Origin: Prolixibacteraceae bacterium
GTDB taxonomy: Bacteria; Bacteroidota; Bacteroidia; Bacteroidales; Prolixibacteraceae
DNA: 64,000 nucleotides
Assembly (NCBI GenBank): GCA_028377305.1
Contig: JAONJW010000006.1
Location: forward strand, 1-64,000
Direction of reading: 5' to 3'
Translations under genes and position numbers: made by a program
The notes under the pieces: generated by a model
Databases searched by the model: none
Seen by the model: the letters and a program-made list of their open reading frames with translations, nothing else
Told to the model about the DNA's origin: nothing
Shown: one piece after another, positions 56,455-64,000 of the stretch
How the letters are laid out: each line of letters begins with the position of its first letter
Position numbering within the stretch: the stretch's first letter is position 1

Positions 56455-57477
56455 ATGAAATTTTTAAACCTACTATTGCTCTCCTTGATTATTATATCTT
56501 GCTCAACCAAGAATGATAATAAAAAACTGTACCTGTGTGACGTACAACCTAAAATTATCAAAGCAAAGCAATCTCCTTTATACGCTCTCAATCATGCTGA
56601 TTTTGAACGCCCTTTTTCTATTAATAATATTGACAATAGATATCTTGTAATCACAGATGACAATGCTGTGGATAAAGGATTATATATATATGACATTAAT
56701 AACTTTAACCTTATTAATCGGACAGGAAAGCTTGGAGAAGGACCTGGTGAAATATCATATTACCTTAGTCCAATAGCATATAAAGATGGTTTTTTAATGA
56801 AAGATGGTAGTAAACAGCTATTCTATTATTTTAATATTCCACAGGTTAAAACAGAATCTGACTATCTTCCGACTATAATAACAAAATATCCTAATAAAAA
56901 GCATTTCCCATTTGCACTAAAAATGATAAATGACAGTAATTATATTGGTGTAGTTGCAACCATCAGTTCTACTGGTACATTTGAAATAGATATTGCCAAA
57001 GGAAACATATTTAACGATTCGATAGAACATCTTATAGATTTACCCCAAATAATAGACAATCACAATTTACAATACTTTTTTACTGCAAGCAAAAATAGAA
57101 TCGTAATGAGTTACCAATACTATAATATTTTTTCCATATATAATAATCATGGGGAAATCATTAAACACATTTATGGAAATAATAAGATTGCTAAAAATAG
57201 AATGAAAAACTATTTCAGTATTCCACAAACCGATGGTAGAGATATCTACATTCCATATAACCCTGACGATTCCAAATATAAAGATAAAAGAGGTCGTACA
57301 AGAACTAAAGGATATAATAGAATCCTTCATTTTGACATTAATGGCAATTATATCAACACCTTGAAAACCAATAAATATTTTAAGATCTGCACCATTCTTC
57401 CTACAAAGCATCAGCTACTTCTGTATAGCCCTCAAAGCGACACACCCTTTACCACTATCGATTACGCGAACCTATAA
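56455..57477 (+). CDS. BF3164-like beta-propeller lipoprotein (copy B)
   Basis: 340 residues. The lipoprotein signal is MKFLNLLLLSLIIISC (lipobox IISC, Cys 16). Propeller motifs are KLGEGPGEISYY (near 95), FMKDGSKQLFYYF and the SDTPFTTIDYANL end. Its first about 28 codons and last about 35 codons are almost identical at the DNA level to copy C (57905), but the middle differs in most positions. This mosaic pattern suggests duplication followed by divergence or recombination at the ends. The next start, a truncated redoxin-like gene, lies nine bases beyond. Confidence 0.82.
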   Translation: MKFLNLLLLSLIIISCSTKNDNKKLYLCDVQPKIIKAKQSPLYALNHADFERPFSINNIDNRYLVITDDNAVDKGLYIYDINNFNLINRTGKLGEGPGEISYYLSPIAYKDGFLMKDGSKQLFYYFNIPQVKTESDYLPTIITKYPNKKHFPFALKMINDSNYIGVVATISSTGTFEIDIAKGNIFNDSIEHLIDLPQIIDNHNLQYFFTASKNRIVMSYQYYNIFSIYNNHGEIIKHIYGNNKIAKNRMKNYFSIPQTDGRDIYIPYNPDDSKYKDKRGRTRTKGYNRILHFDINGNYINTLKTNKYFKICTILPTKHQLLLYSPQSDTPFTTIDYANL

Positions 57478-57486
57478 TTAACAACA

Positions 57487-57589
57487 ATGAAACCTACCAA
57501 GTTTATACTTCTCCTATGGTCTCTTGGCTCGATAGCAACCTCTTGCCATCATAAACCCAAAGTTTCTTTTATTGGAAAACAGATTCATT
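57487..57589 (+). pseudogene. Truncated copy of the redoxin-like lipoprotein gene
   Basis: Begins with the same 5' end as the gene at 58937 (MKPTKFILLLWSLGSIATSC, with near-identical DNA including the nine-base spacing to the upstream BF3164 stop). The match continues to about 57589 (codon 34) and then stops abruptly. Only the signal peptide and first residues remain. Confidence 0.85.
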
Positions 57590-57793
57590 GCAACAGGTGG
57601 AATTTTTGGATATTTACATGCACATGCCGAAGAGGCTTCAAAAAAGCTTACTCCTTGTCCTAATGGGTGTCTGACAACAAAAGGATCATGTATGTGTGGT
57701 GAAACACACCCTTATGATGAAGCTAATTCAAAGGTGATAGTTCATCACCTTACTTTGATGCCTGAAATTGAAATGAATCCTTTCGCTAAATAA
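57572..57793 (+). pseudogene. NVEALA-like cysteine-rich peptide gene, 5' end replaced
   Basis: A frame of 73 codons whose first codon is a TTG inside the truncated redoxin copy. From about 57590 onward the sequence is unrelated to redoxin and encodes GGIFGYLHAHAEEASKKL, then CPNGCLTTKGSCMCGETHPY. Short Cys/Gly-rich tails of this kind resemble NVEALA-family peptides, which have an N-terminal leader and four or more Cys. The original leader appears to have been lost at the junction. Whether it is still translated is unclear. The NVEALA call is by resemblance only. Confidence 0.5.
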
Positions 57794-57805
57794 CACAGTA
57801 ATCAC

Positions 57806-57836
57806 ATTGGAGTTGTTTGTAACAAACAACACTAAT
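57806..57836 (+). promoter_or_regulatory. Decayed hairpin before BF3164 copy C
   Basis: ATTGGAGTTGTTTG (57806-57819) and CAAACAACACTAAT (57823-57836) pair with two mismatches. It corresponds to the perfect hairpin before copy B. Confidence 0.5.
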
Positions 57837-57904
57837 GTTAGTAAAAAAGACGAACTTCAAACTCAATTTTATAATAATACTAACAACTGTAAAGTATCTT
57901 CAAT

Positions 57905-58927
57905 ATGAAATTTTTAAACCTACTATTGCTCTCCTTGATTATTATATCTTGCTCAACCAAGAATGATAATAAAAAACTGTACCTGTGTGATATCGATCAA
58001 AATAAAATTGCAGTAAAACAGACTCCTGTCGATATTCTAAATAAAGAGCCATTAGGTCGTCCTTTTTTTATTGACAATATAAAAGACCAATACCTTGTTA
58101 TCACAGATATGGAAGCATACGACAAAGGATTATTTATCTACGACATCAACAACTTTACCCCCTTAGCTGCAACAGGGATACTTGGAGAAGGGCCTGGTGA
58201 GATTTCTTTTTATAGTGAATTAGCGCCATACAAAGATGGCATCATAATGCAAGATAACAGTAAATTATTATATTATTATTATGATTTGAACAAGGCGATA
58301 CAAGACAAAAGCTATCTTCCCGAAGAAGTAGTGCAATATAAAAATAAGAAGTTATTTCCATTTCACTATGTCATGAGGTCAGATAGTACATATGTTGGAA
58401 TGGTCGGACATATTACATCACATAGCACATATAGAATTGAAGTGGCGAAGGGTAATATATTTATGGATTCAATAGAACACCTTATAGATATACCACAAGA
58501 GATCGACAATCATAATCTACAGTTCTTCTTTTCGGCGAGTAACAAAAGAATATTCATAAATTATCATTACTATGACCTTTTTTCAATATATGATAATGAT
58601 GGCAAAGAGATTAAACAGATCTATGGCTCTCGTAAGATACTTAAAGATGTGAGCAAGACCCATTATAACTTTGCTCAAACCGATGGCAAAGATATCTATA
58701 TCCCATATAACCCTGATGTATCTAAGCACAAAGACAAAAGAGGTAGGATAAAGTCTACTGGATATAAAATGATTCTTCACTTCGATATAAATGGGAACTA
58801 TATTAATACGCTCAAGACAGATGATTCTTTTGAGATCTGCACCATTCTTCCTAAAAAGCATCAGCTACTTCTGTATAGCCCCCAAAGCGACACACCCTTT
58901 ACCACTATCGATTACGCGAACCTATAA
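57905..58927 (+). CDS. BF3164-like beta-propeller lipoprotein (copy C)
   Basis: 340 residues, the same length as copy B and exactly 1,450 bases downstream of it. It has the same signal peptide MKFLNLLLLSLIIISC, the turn ILGEGPGEISFY, the MQDNSKLLYYYYDL segment and the SDTPFTTIDYANL end. The middle third differs from copy B while keeping the propeller pattern. It is followed nine bases later by the full-length redoxin-like gene, so it is the likely original position of the cassette. Confidence 0.83.
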   Translation: MKFLNLLLLSLIIISCSTKNDNKKLYLCDIDQNKIAVKQTPVDILNKEPLGRPFFIDNIKDQYLVITDMEAYDKGLFIYDINNFTPLAATGILGEGPGEISFYSELAPYKDGIIMQDNSKLLYYYYDLNKAIQDKSYLPEEVVQYKNKKLFPFHYVMRSDSTYVGMVGHITSHSTYRIEVAKGNIFMDSIEHLIDIPQEIDNHNLQFFFSASNKRIFINYHYYDLFSIYDNDGKEIKQIYGSRKILKDVSKTHYNFAQTDGKDIYIPYNPDVSKHKDKRGRIKSTGYKMILHFDINGNYINTLKTDDSFEICTILPKKHQLLLYSPQSDTPFTTIDYANL

Positions 58928-58936
58928 TTAACAACA

Positions 58937-59489
58937 ATGAAACCTACCAAGTTTATACTTCTCCTATGGTCTTTTGGCACGATAGCAACCTCTTGCCATC
59001 ATAAACCCAAAGATCCTTTTATTGGCAAACAGATTCATTTAGACAAAGAATTAAAGTTGATCTTCAACCAATTGGTGATACAAGATATTCCAGATAGCTT
59101 ACAGAAGGGCAAATATCGCATTATCACCATTCATGATGCAACATGTCCTAAGTGCATATATGGAAAGCTAAACCTTGTAGACCAGGAGCTTTTTAGCAGA
59201 CTTCATGGGATAGATAAGATGGATGTGATTCATATTTTAAATATTCAACCGGGTGATTCACTCTATTTTAGAAATAAGATGTATGCACAGGTAAAAGTGC
59301 AAGGGGAATTGATATGGGATAGGAACTTTATTTTTGAGGAAAGCAACGAGCTTTTTACTCCCGATGAGTCAAAGCGTGTATTTCTAGTCGATCCCCAACA
59401 ACAAGATCTTAATGACTGGAGATCCATTACTAGATCCTGACTGTATTCATCGTTATAATGACATGATTGATACAATACCTGCTTTATGA
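58937..59489 (+). pseudogene. Thioredoxin-like lipoprotein gene with frameshift
   Basis: A lipoprotein signal (lipobox IATSC, Cys about 20) is followed by a thioredoxin-like domain with the CxxC motif DATCPKCIYGKL. As written, the frame ends at 59440 in a non-family tail. Dropping one C from the CCCC run at 59393-59396 gives FLVDPNNKILMTGDPLLDPD and continues to a stop at 59489. That is the expected end of a redoxin-like protein. The restored stop overlaps the next ATG (59486) by four bases. The frameshift is either real decay or a sequencing error in a homopolymer. A role in disulphide chemistry or redox in the envelope is likely. Confidence 0.8.
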
Positions 59490-59867
59490 GATATATAGTT
59501 AGCATATTTTTTTTATATTTATTTATAAAATATTCTTCTCCGACTTCAATAGACTCGGGAGGAACATTTTCAGGCTATAATAGGATCGAGTCAAACCATA
59601 ATAGTTCCGATAGAAAAGTGCTCTAATAAACTCCAAATTAAGGTTTTATTAGAAAATAGAGGAGTGAGACCTATCTGTATCTATCGTTTGATCTCTTTCT
59701 GTGGGTGTGTTAACCCACAATGGGATACAAAGCCAGTGGTTCCAAACCAAAGAACCACCATCACATTAACCATAAAGAACGAGGATCAATCGAAGTTACA
59801 AAAGAGGTGTCTGATTAAACATAGTGGTGCATCTGTTCCAGATACACTATACATAAGATCCCAATAA
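59486..59867 (+). pseudogene. DUF1573-domain protein gene with frameshift
   Basis: The ATG at 59486 overlaps the restored stop of the redoxin-like gene (ATGA), implying coupling. It starts MRYIVSIFFLYLFIKYSS (signal/anchor). As written the frame stops early, but removing one T from the TTTT run at 59567-59570 gives GGTFQAIIGSSQTIIVPIEK and continues through the DUF1573 core (FCGCVNPQW) to the stop at 59867. DUF1573 is an Ig-like domain found near redoxin and BF3164 genes in Bacteroidota. The two frameshifts lie only about 170 bases apart in separate genes. Confidence 0.72.
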
Positions 59868-59888
59868 ATGATATAAACCATACGCAAT

Positions 59889-60956
59889 ATGAAGCAATAC
59901 ACGTTGTTATTTCTCACGACACTTTTAGGTCTTATGTCGTGTATGAATAAGCAGAATGAAAATATCACCACGCAAGAAGTAAAAAGAGAAGTCGCAGTAC
60001 CTGTAGACGTGACTGTTCTTAAACGTCAACCATTTCATGAATCATTCTCCTATCAAGGTATAGTGCATGCTTCTAGTAAGATCACCATTTCAGCTCCTTC
60101 TAAAGGGACAATTCGTTATCTATATTCCATTGGAGCCACCATAAGCAAAGGGGCTATCATTGCAGAAGTAACGAGTCCACAAACCCTTGATCGATATGAA
60201 CAAGCCAAACTACAAGTAGATAGATGTAGCTTGGAGTATAAAAACAAAATGCTTGGACTGGTAGGGATAAAAGATCAGACACTGGTACTAGAATCACAAA
60301 AGCACTCCATCGCACTGCAAGTGGGACTCTTGGAAGCCCAGAAACAGTTTGATATATGTCAAAGAGAGAAAGAGTCTTTAAAGATACGAGCCCCATTTGA
60401 TGGACAGATATCTCAAGAAATAAGTCCCAACCTACAAGAGGTAGAGGTAGGGGCCAAGATCTTTGAATATATCCCTATCAAAGCCTACGAAGTGACATTT
60501 AAAATCCTTGAAAGTGATCTCCCAAAACTTCAAGAGGGAGATGCCCTTCATGTGGTTCTACTATCCACCCAAGACACACTACAAGGAGAGCTACTTCATA
60601 TCACACCCAAAGTAGACGCCTACGGTTTTATCCAGCTCACAGGAAAGATTGTACCTCAGAACGAAAAGGTTATCATGGATGGGATGCATGCCATGGTAGA
60701 AGTCTATCATAACCTCCCGAATCAGATTGTACTACCCAAGAAAGCGGTACTACGTAGAGGAGGGAAACGCATTGTCTTTATTAAAAAAGGGAACGAAGCA
60801 CATTGGAAATATATCGACATCATCGGAGAGAATGCCAATGCCCTGAATATATCTAAAGGAGTCGTTGAAGGAGACTCTCTTATCGTCTCGAACTGCGTAA
60901 ATCTAGCCCACCACTCGGACATTGTATTAGAAGAAGTCATCGAAGTAAAATTATAG
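59889..60956 (+). CDS. RND efflux periplasmic adaptor (lipoprotein)
   Basis: 355 residues with lipobox LMSC (Cys about 20). The membrane-fusion-protein layout is visible. A lipoyl-like half is TISAPSKGTIRYLYSIGAT; a short helical hairpin region covers about 98-155; the second lipoyl half is LKIRAPFDGQISQEI; and a beta-barrel part includes QLTGKIVPQNEKVIMDGMHA. It links an inner-membrane RND pump to an outer-membrane channel. The permease gene starts 14 bases after its stop. It follows the DUF1573 gene by 21 bases, so export genes and the BF3164/redoxin set may form one operon. Confidence 0.9.
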   Translation: MKQYTLLFLTTLLGLMSCMNKQNENITTQEVKREVAVPVDVTVLKRQPFHESFSYQGIVHASSKITISAPSKGTIRYLYSIGATISKGAIIAEVTSPQTLDRYEQAKLQVDRCSLEYKNKMLGLVGIKDQTLVLESQKHSIALQVGLLEAQKQFDICQREKESLKIRAPFDGQISQEISPNLQEVEVGAKIFEYIPIKAYEVTFKILESDLPKLQEGDALHVVLLSTQDTLQGELLHITPKVDAYGFIQLTGKIVPQNEKVIMDGMHAMVEVYHNLPNQIVLPKKAVLRRGGKRIVFIKKGNEAHWKYIDIIGENANALNISKGVVEGDSLIVSNCVNLAHHSDIVLEEVIEVKL

Positions 60957-60970
60957 ATCTCCCGATATTT

Positions 60971-63900
60971 ATGCATAAAGAAATTGTACGCCGACCTATT
61001 GCAGTGGGAATGATCTTCTTATCGCTAACCATACTTGGTATTGTCGCTTTCCTAAAGCTTCCCATAGCCATGCTGCCCAAAGTTCATATTCCACAAATTA
61101 CGGTACGGATAAATCAACCAAACGCCAGTGCATCTGTCATAGAACAACAAGCCACTACTCCTTTAAGGAGTAGTTTGATGCAACTGCCCCATCTCAAAGA
61201 GATACATAGCCAAAGCAGCGATGGTACAGGGATGATATCCTTACGCTTCTACTACGGTACCGACATCGATAGAGCATTTATTGCGACCCATGAGAAGATA
61301 GACCGTACCCTTTCTGCCTTACCCAAAGAGATGGAGCGTCCCCAAGTGATGAAGGCCAGTGTTACAGATCTTCCGACATGCTATATACAGATCTCATCCC
61401 AAAAAGGAGAAGATCACCAGTCTTTCCTCAACCTATCTAAGTTTACACAAGCTGTCGTCCTGCGCCGTTTAGAGCAGATTCCAGAAGTCGCAATGATCGA
61501 CCACACTGGAATGATCTCGTCACAAATCACCATAAGACCAAAGCACAAAGCACTTGCGGCACATCAGATCACTGTAGATGAGCTCGAACTGTTTATGCAA
61601 CAATCGCAGATACGCTGTAATGACCTTAGAGTGGTAGATGGGGCATACGAATTCTATATCAACTATAATGGGAGCATCCAAACGACAGAGGACCTATCTC
61701 AACTCGTCTATACCCAAAATGGTAGATCCATTCCCTTTTCTAAACTAGTAGATATCCAAGAGGAGATGAAACCTCACTATGGAGAGGTATTACAGGCTCA
61801 TAGGAACGCAATATCACTTGCAGTGATCCAGAAATCCGAAGCACGATTTGAAGACCTTAAAACGTCCATAAACGACGTCATAGAAGATCTTCAAAAAGGA
61901 TACCCCGAACTATCCTTTACCATTACTCGAGATCAAACTACCCTTCTTGCCTATGCCATAGAAAACCTCAAACAGAGTTTATGGATTGGTGCCCTATTGG
62001 CCATTGTGATCATGTTCTTCTTCATGAAAGACTATCGTGTCTCACTATTGATGACCCTCACCATTCCTGTGAGCCTTATCATCTGTTTTATAGGCTTCTA
62101 CTTCTTAGGTATTACCATGAATCTCATCTCCATTTCAGGATTAATTCTAGGGGTAGGAATGATGATAGACAACGCCATTATTGTAATGGACAACATCACC
62201 CAACATCGAGAAAGAGGTGCCACTTTAGACCAAGCATGTATACAAGGAGCATCCGAAGTATTTAAACCCATGCTTAGCTCTGCCTTAACCACCTGTGCCG
62301 TGTTTATCCCGCTTATCTTCTTAAGCGGTATATCTGGAGCTCTATTCTACGATCAAGCTATGGCTATTACCATAGGCCTCGGCATATCCTTACTAGTCTC
62401 TGTCACCTTTTTGCCAATGGTTTATAAAATGTCATTCAAACGCAAACAGCAGATCGATTTCAAGGAGAACCGATGGGTCCAATTCTTAATCCACCTCTAC
62501 GAAAAAGCGATGGTCTACTGTTTGCGACATAACAAAACCATAACCTCTATCTCCTTTGTAATGATCATTTCTGCGATGTGGTTAGGGAAAACACTACCCA
62601 AACAAGTTATGCCCACCTTAGTGCAGAATGAGATAGGAGTAAAAATATCATGGAATAGTCCCATAACACTTCAAGAAAATCGACAACGAGTAGCTCGTCT
62701 TCTCAATGCACTAACCATCAAACCTGCGATGTCTGTAAGTTATCTTGGAACACAAGACTTTGTTATGTTTCAAGGAGAACAGACAGAGGCAGGTGATGCC
62801 ATGATCTATCTTTCCGCAGAAAACAGCCATCAACTTCAGTCCATCGAACAGCAGGTAAAGCAAGAAGTGTATAAACATCATCCAGAAGCTAGCATAACTT
62901 TTACTGCTTCGGAGAACTTCCTCTCCCTTTTTGTGGGGAAACAAAAAGCACCACTTCAAGCGCATTTTCTCTTAGATAATATGGAAGAGATTGCACCGTT
63001 ACAAAAGCTATGGCAGAAACTTAGAACAATCAACACATTAGACTCTATTCCTGATTTAATGATGAAAGAGATCTATCAAATCGAGATCGAGACAAAAAAG
63101 ATGAATGCATGGCAAATTTCACCAGAGGCAGTGGCAAAGGTGTTGAAACGAAGTTTAGGACAAGAAACCATTCTTCACCTTACTGATGGGGTAACACGCA
63201 TCCCCATTGTTGTTCAAACTCCTTTGCCTCGAAGCACTAACTTTTTAACTCAAGTGGAGGTACCCAATGCCAATGGAGACAAAATCGCACTATCTCAATT
63301 TGCCAAACTTGTACCGACCCAAAGGTTAAAGCATATCGATGGGGGAACCATAGGAACATACTACCCTTTAGATATCAACAATGTGACCAACACTCATCAA
63401 GCAACTCAAACCATAGATGCCCTACATAAAGTTGTAGATCAAGTCGATCAAATAGAGCTGGTCTATGGAGGAGATATATGGGAAAGGGAAGCGATAGTAA
63501 AAGAGCTTATGGGAGTTTTTATTGTCTCTCTACTCCTACTTTACCTTATCATGGCCATACAGTTCGAATCTTTTCTTCTTCCCTTTATCGTGTTGATAGA
63601 GGTCCCTATTGACCTGTTTGGAGTGATGCTATTGTTAAAACTCTTTGGACAATCCATCAATCTGATGTCACTCATTGGAATGGTGGTTATGAGTGGAATT
63701 ATCATCAACGACTCCATCCTTAAGATCGACACCATACGACAACTAATGATTCAACAGAAGATGGGGCTATACAAAGCACTCCTGATTGGAGGACAGCGTC
63801 GTTTTAAATCCATCGTCATGACAAGTCTTACAACCATTTTAGCCATGACCCCGTTCCTTTTTGGACAGGGAATAGGAAACGATTTGCAGATACCTCTAGC

Positions 63901-64000
63901 CATTGCAGTGATAGGAGGAATGACCCTAGGAACCTTAGTGAGTCTTTTTATCGTTCCTCTTCTATTTGTGGGGATGACTAAGCTACAACGCAACACCCAA
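60971..64000 (+). CDS. RND efflux permease, runs off the window
   Basis: 1,010 codons are visible from the ATG at 60971 with no stop. RND permeases are about 1,020-1,060 residues, so little is missing. It begins MHKEIVRRPIAVGMIFLSLT (first transmembrane helix). It has a large periplasmic domain, the LGVGMMIDNAIIVMDNI helix corresponding to the proton-relay helix of AcrB-type pumps, and a second half with MIRQ-like helices ending near TSLTTILAMTPFLFGQGIG. An HAE1-type hydrophobic or peptide efflux is suggested. The outer-membrane factor is not seen in the window. Confidence 0.93.
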   Translation, partial: MHKEIVRRPIAVGMIFLSLTILGIVAFLKLPIAMLPKVHIPQITVRINQPNASASVIEQQATTPLRSSLMQLPHLKEIHSQSSDGTGMISLRFYYGTDIDRAFIATHEKIDRTLSALPKEMERPQVMKASVTDLPTCYIQISSQKGEDHQSFLNLSKFTQAVVLRRLEQIPEVAMIDHTGMISSQITIRPKHKALAAHQITVDELELFMQQSQIRCNDLRVVDGAYEFYINYNGSIQTTEDLSQLVYTQNGRSIPFSKLVDIQEEMKPHYGEVLQAHRNAISLAVIQKSEARFEDLKTSINDVIEDLQKGYPELSFTITRDQTTLLAYAIENLKQSLWIGALLAIVIMFFFMKDYRVSLLMTLTIPVSLIICFIGFYFLGITMNLISISGLILGVGMMIDNAIIVMDNITQHRERGATLDQACIQGASEVFKPMLSSALTTCAVFIPLIFLSGISGALFYDQAMAITIGLGISLLVSVTFLPMVYKMSFKRKQQIDFKENRWVQFLIHLYEKAMVYCLRHNKTITSISFVMIISAMWLGKTLPKQVMPTLVQNEIGVKISWNSPITLQENRQRVARLLNALTIKPAMSVSYLGTQDFVMFQGEQTEAGDAMIYLSAENSHQLQSIEQQVKQEVYKHHPEASITFTASENFLSLFVGKQKAPLQAHFLLDNMEEIAPLQKLWQKLRTINTLDSIPDLMMKEIYQIEIETKKMNAWQISPEAVAKVLKRSLGQETILHLTDGVTRIPIVVQTPLPRSTNFLTQVEVPNANGDKIALSQFAKLVPTQRLKHIDGGTIGTYYPLDINNVTNTHQATQTIDALHKVVDQVDQIELVYGGDIWEREAIVKELMGVFIVSLLLLYLIMAIQFESFLLPFIVLIEVPIDLFGVMLLLKLFGQSINLMSLIGMVVMSGIIINDSILKIDTIRQLMIQQKMGLYKALLIGGQRRFKSIVMTSLTTILAMTPFLFGQGIGNDLQIPLAIAVIGGMTLGTLVSLFIVPLLFVGMTKLQRNTQ

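Overview
The window looks like chromosomal DNA from a Bacteroidota bacterium, probably class Bacteroidia. The case rests on a giant secreted protein with a type IX secretion (T9SS) C-terminal sorting domain, many lipoproteins with short Bacteroidota-style signal peptides, TonB-dependent receptor and START-like families typical of the phylum, BF3164/NVEALA-type proteins, and TAnnTTTG-type -7 promoter elements (for example before the tRNA). The DNA is AT-rich. I cannot name the genus from the sequence.

Layout. 1-6.9 kb: a 2.25 kb-residue-scale (about 2,255 aa) PA14/FN3 exoprotein on the minus strand. 6.9-8.4 kb: a gene-free stretch with a 226-bp nested inverted-repeat element. 8.4-11.4 kb: two unknown small proteins and a flavin reductase-rubredoxin fusion. 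11.7-14.5 kb: pyruvate phosphate dikinase. 15.1-18.0 kb: a GntR-type regulator followed by a lipoprotein sulfatase. 18.1-22.8 kb: secreted endonuclease/phosphatase-family protein, HtpG and a PAP2 phosphatase with a barrel-like tail. 22.8-26.0 kb: two paralogous secreted proteins with thrombospondin-type-3 calcium repeats. 26.4-34.5 kb: housekeeping genes (ribH, TPR protein, recF-DUF721, folate genes pabC/pabB/pabA, a lipoprotein hydrolase, argH). 34.5-36.7 kb: about 2.2 kb with no convincing gene but several kinds of tandem and inverted repeats. 36.7-44.3 kb: small membrane protein, class D beta-lactamase-like lipoprotein, lactate-oxidation genes (LutC and a LutB-LutA fusion), DUF2807-like lipoprotein and a glucosaminidase-LysM protein. 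44.6-53.3 kb: TonB-dependent receptor, tautomerase, AraC regulator, fmt, DUF5522-like protein, ribBA, LptF/G permease and START-like protein. 53.55 kb: a CAT-anticodon tRNA.

The most unusual part is 53.9-64 kb. It holds four lipoproteins, three of them BF3164-like beta-propellers. Two of the three lie on a 1,450-bp tandem duplication whose ends are nearly identical and whose middle has diverged. Around them are remnants of NVEALA-like peptide genes, a thioredoxin-like lipoprotein, a DUF1573 protein and an RND export pair (adaptor plus permease, the latter running off the window). The thioredoxin-like and DUF1573 genes each carry one apparent single-base insertion in a homopolymer, and their reading frames can be restored by eye. 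The set looks like an envelope-located peptide or protein export/maturation cassette that is duplicating and decaying. That functional reading is inference.

Most transcription units end in clear stem-loops, listed separately. Riboflavin (ribH, ribBA) and p-aminobenzoate (pabA, pabB, pabC) genes are dispersed rather than in single operons.
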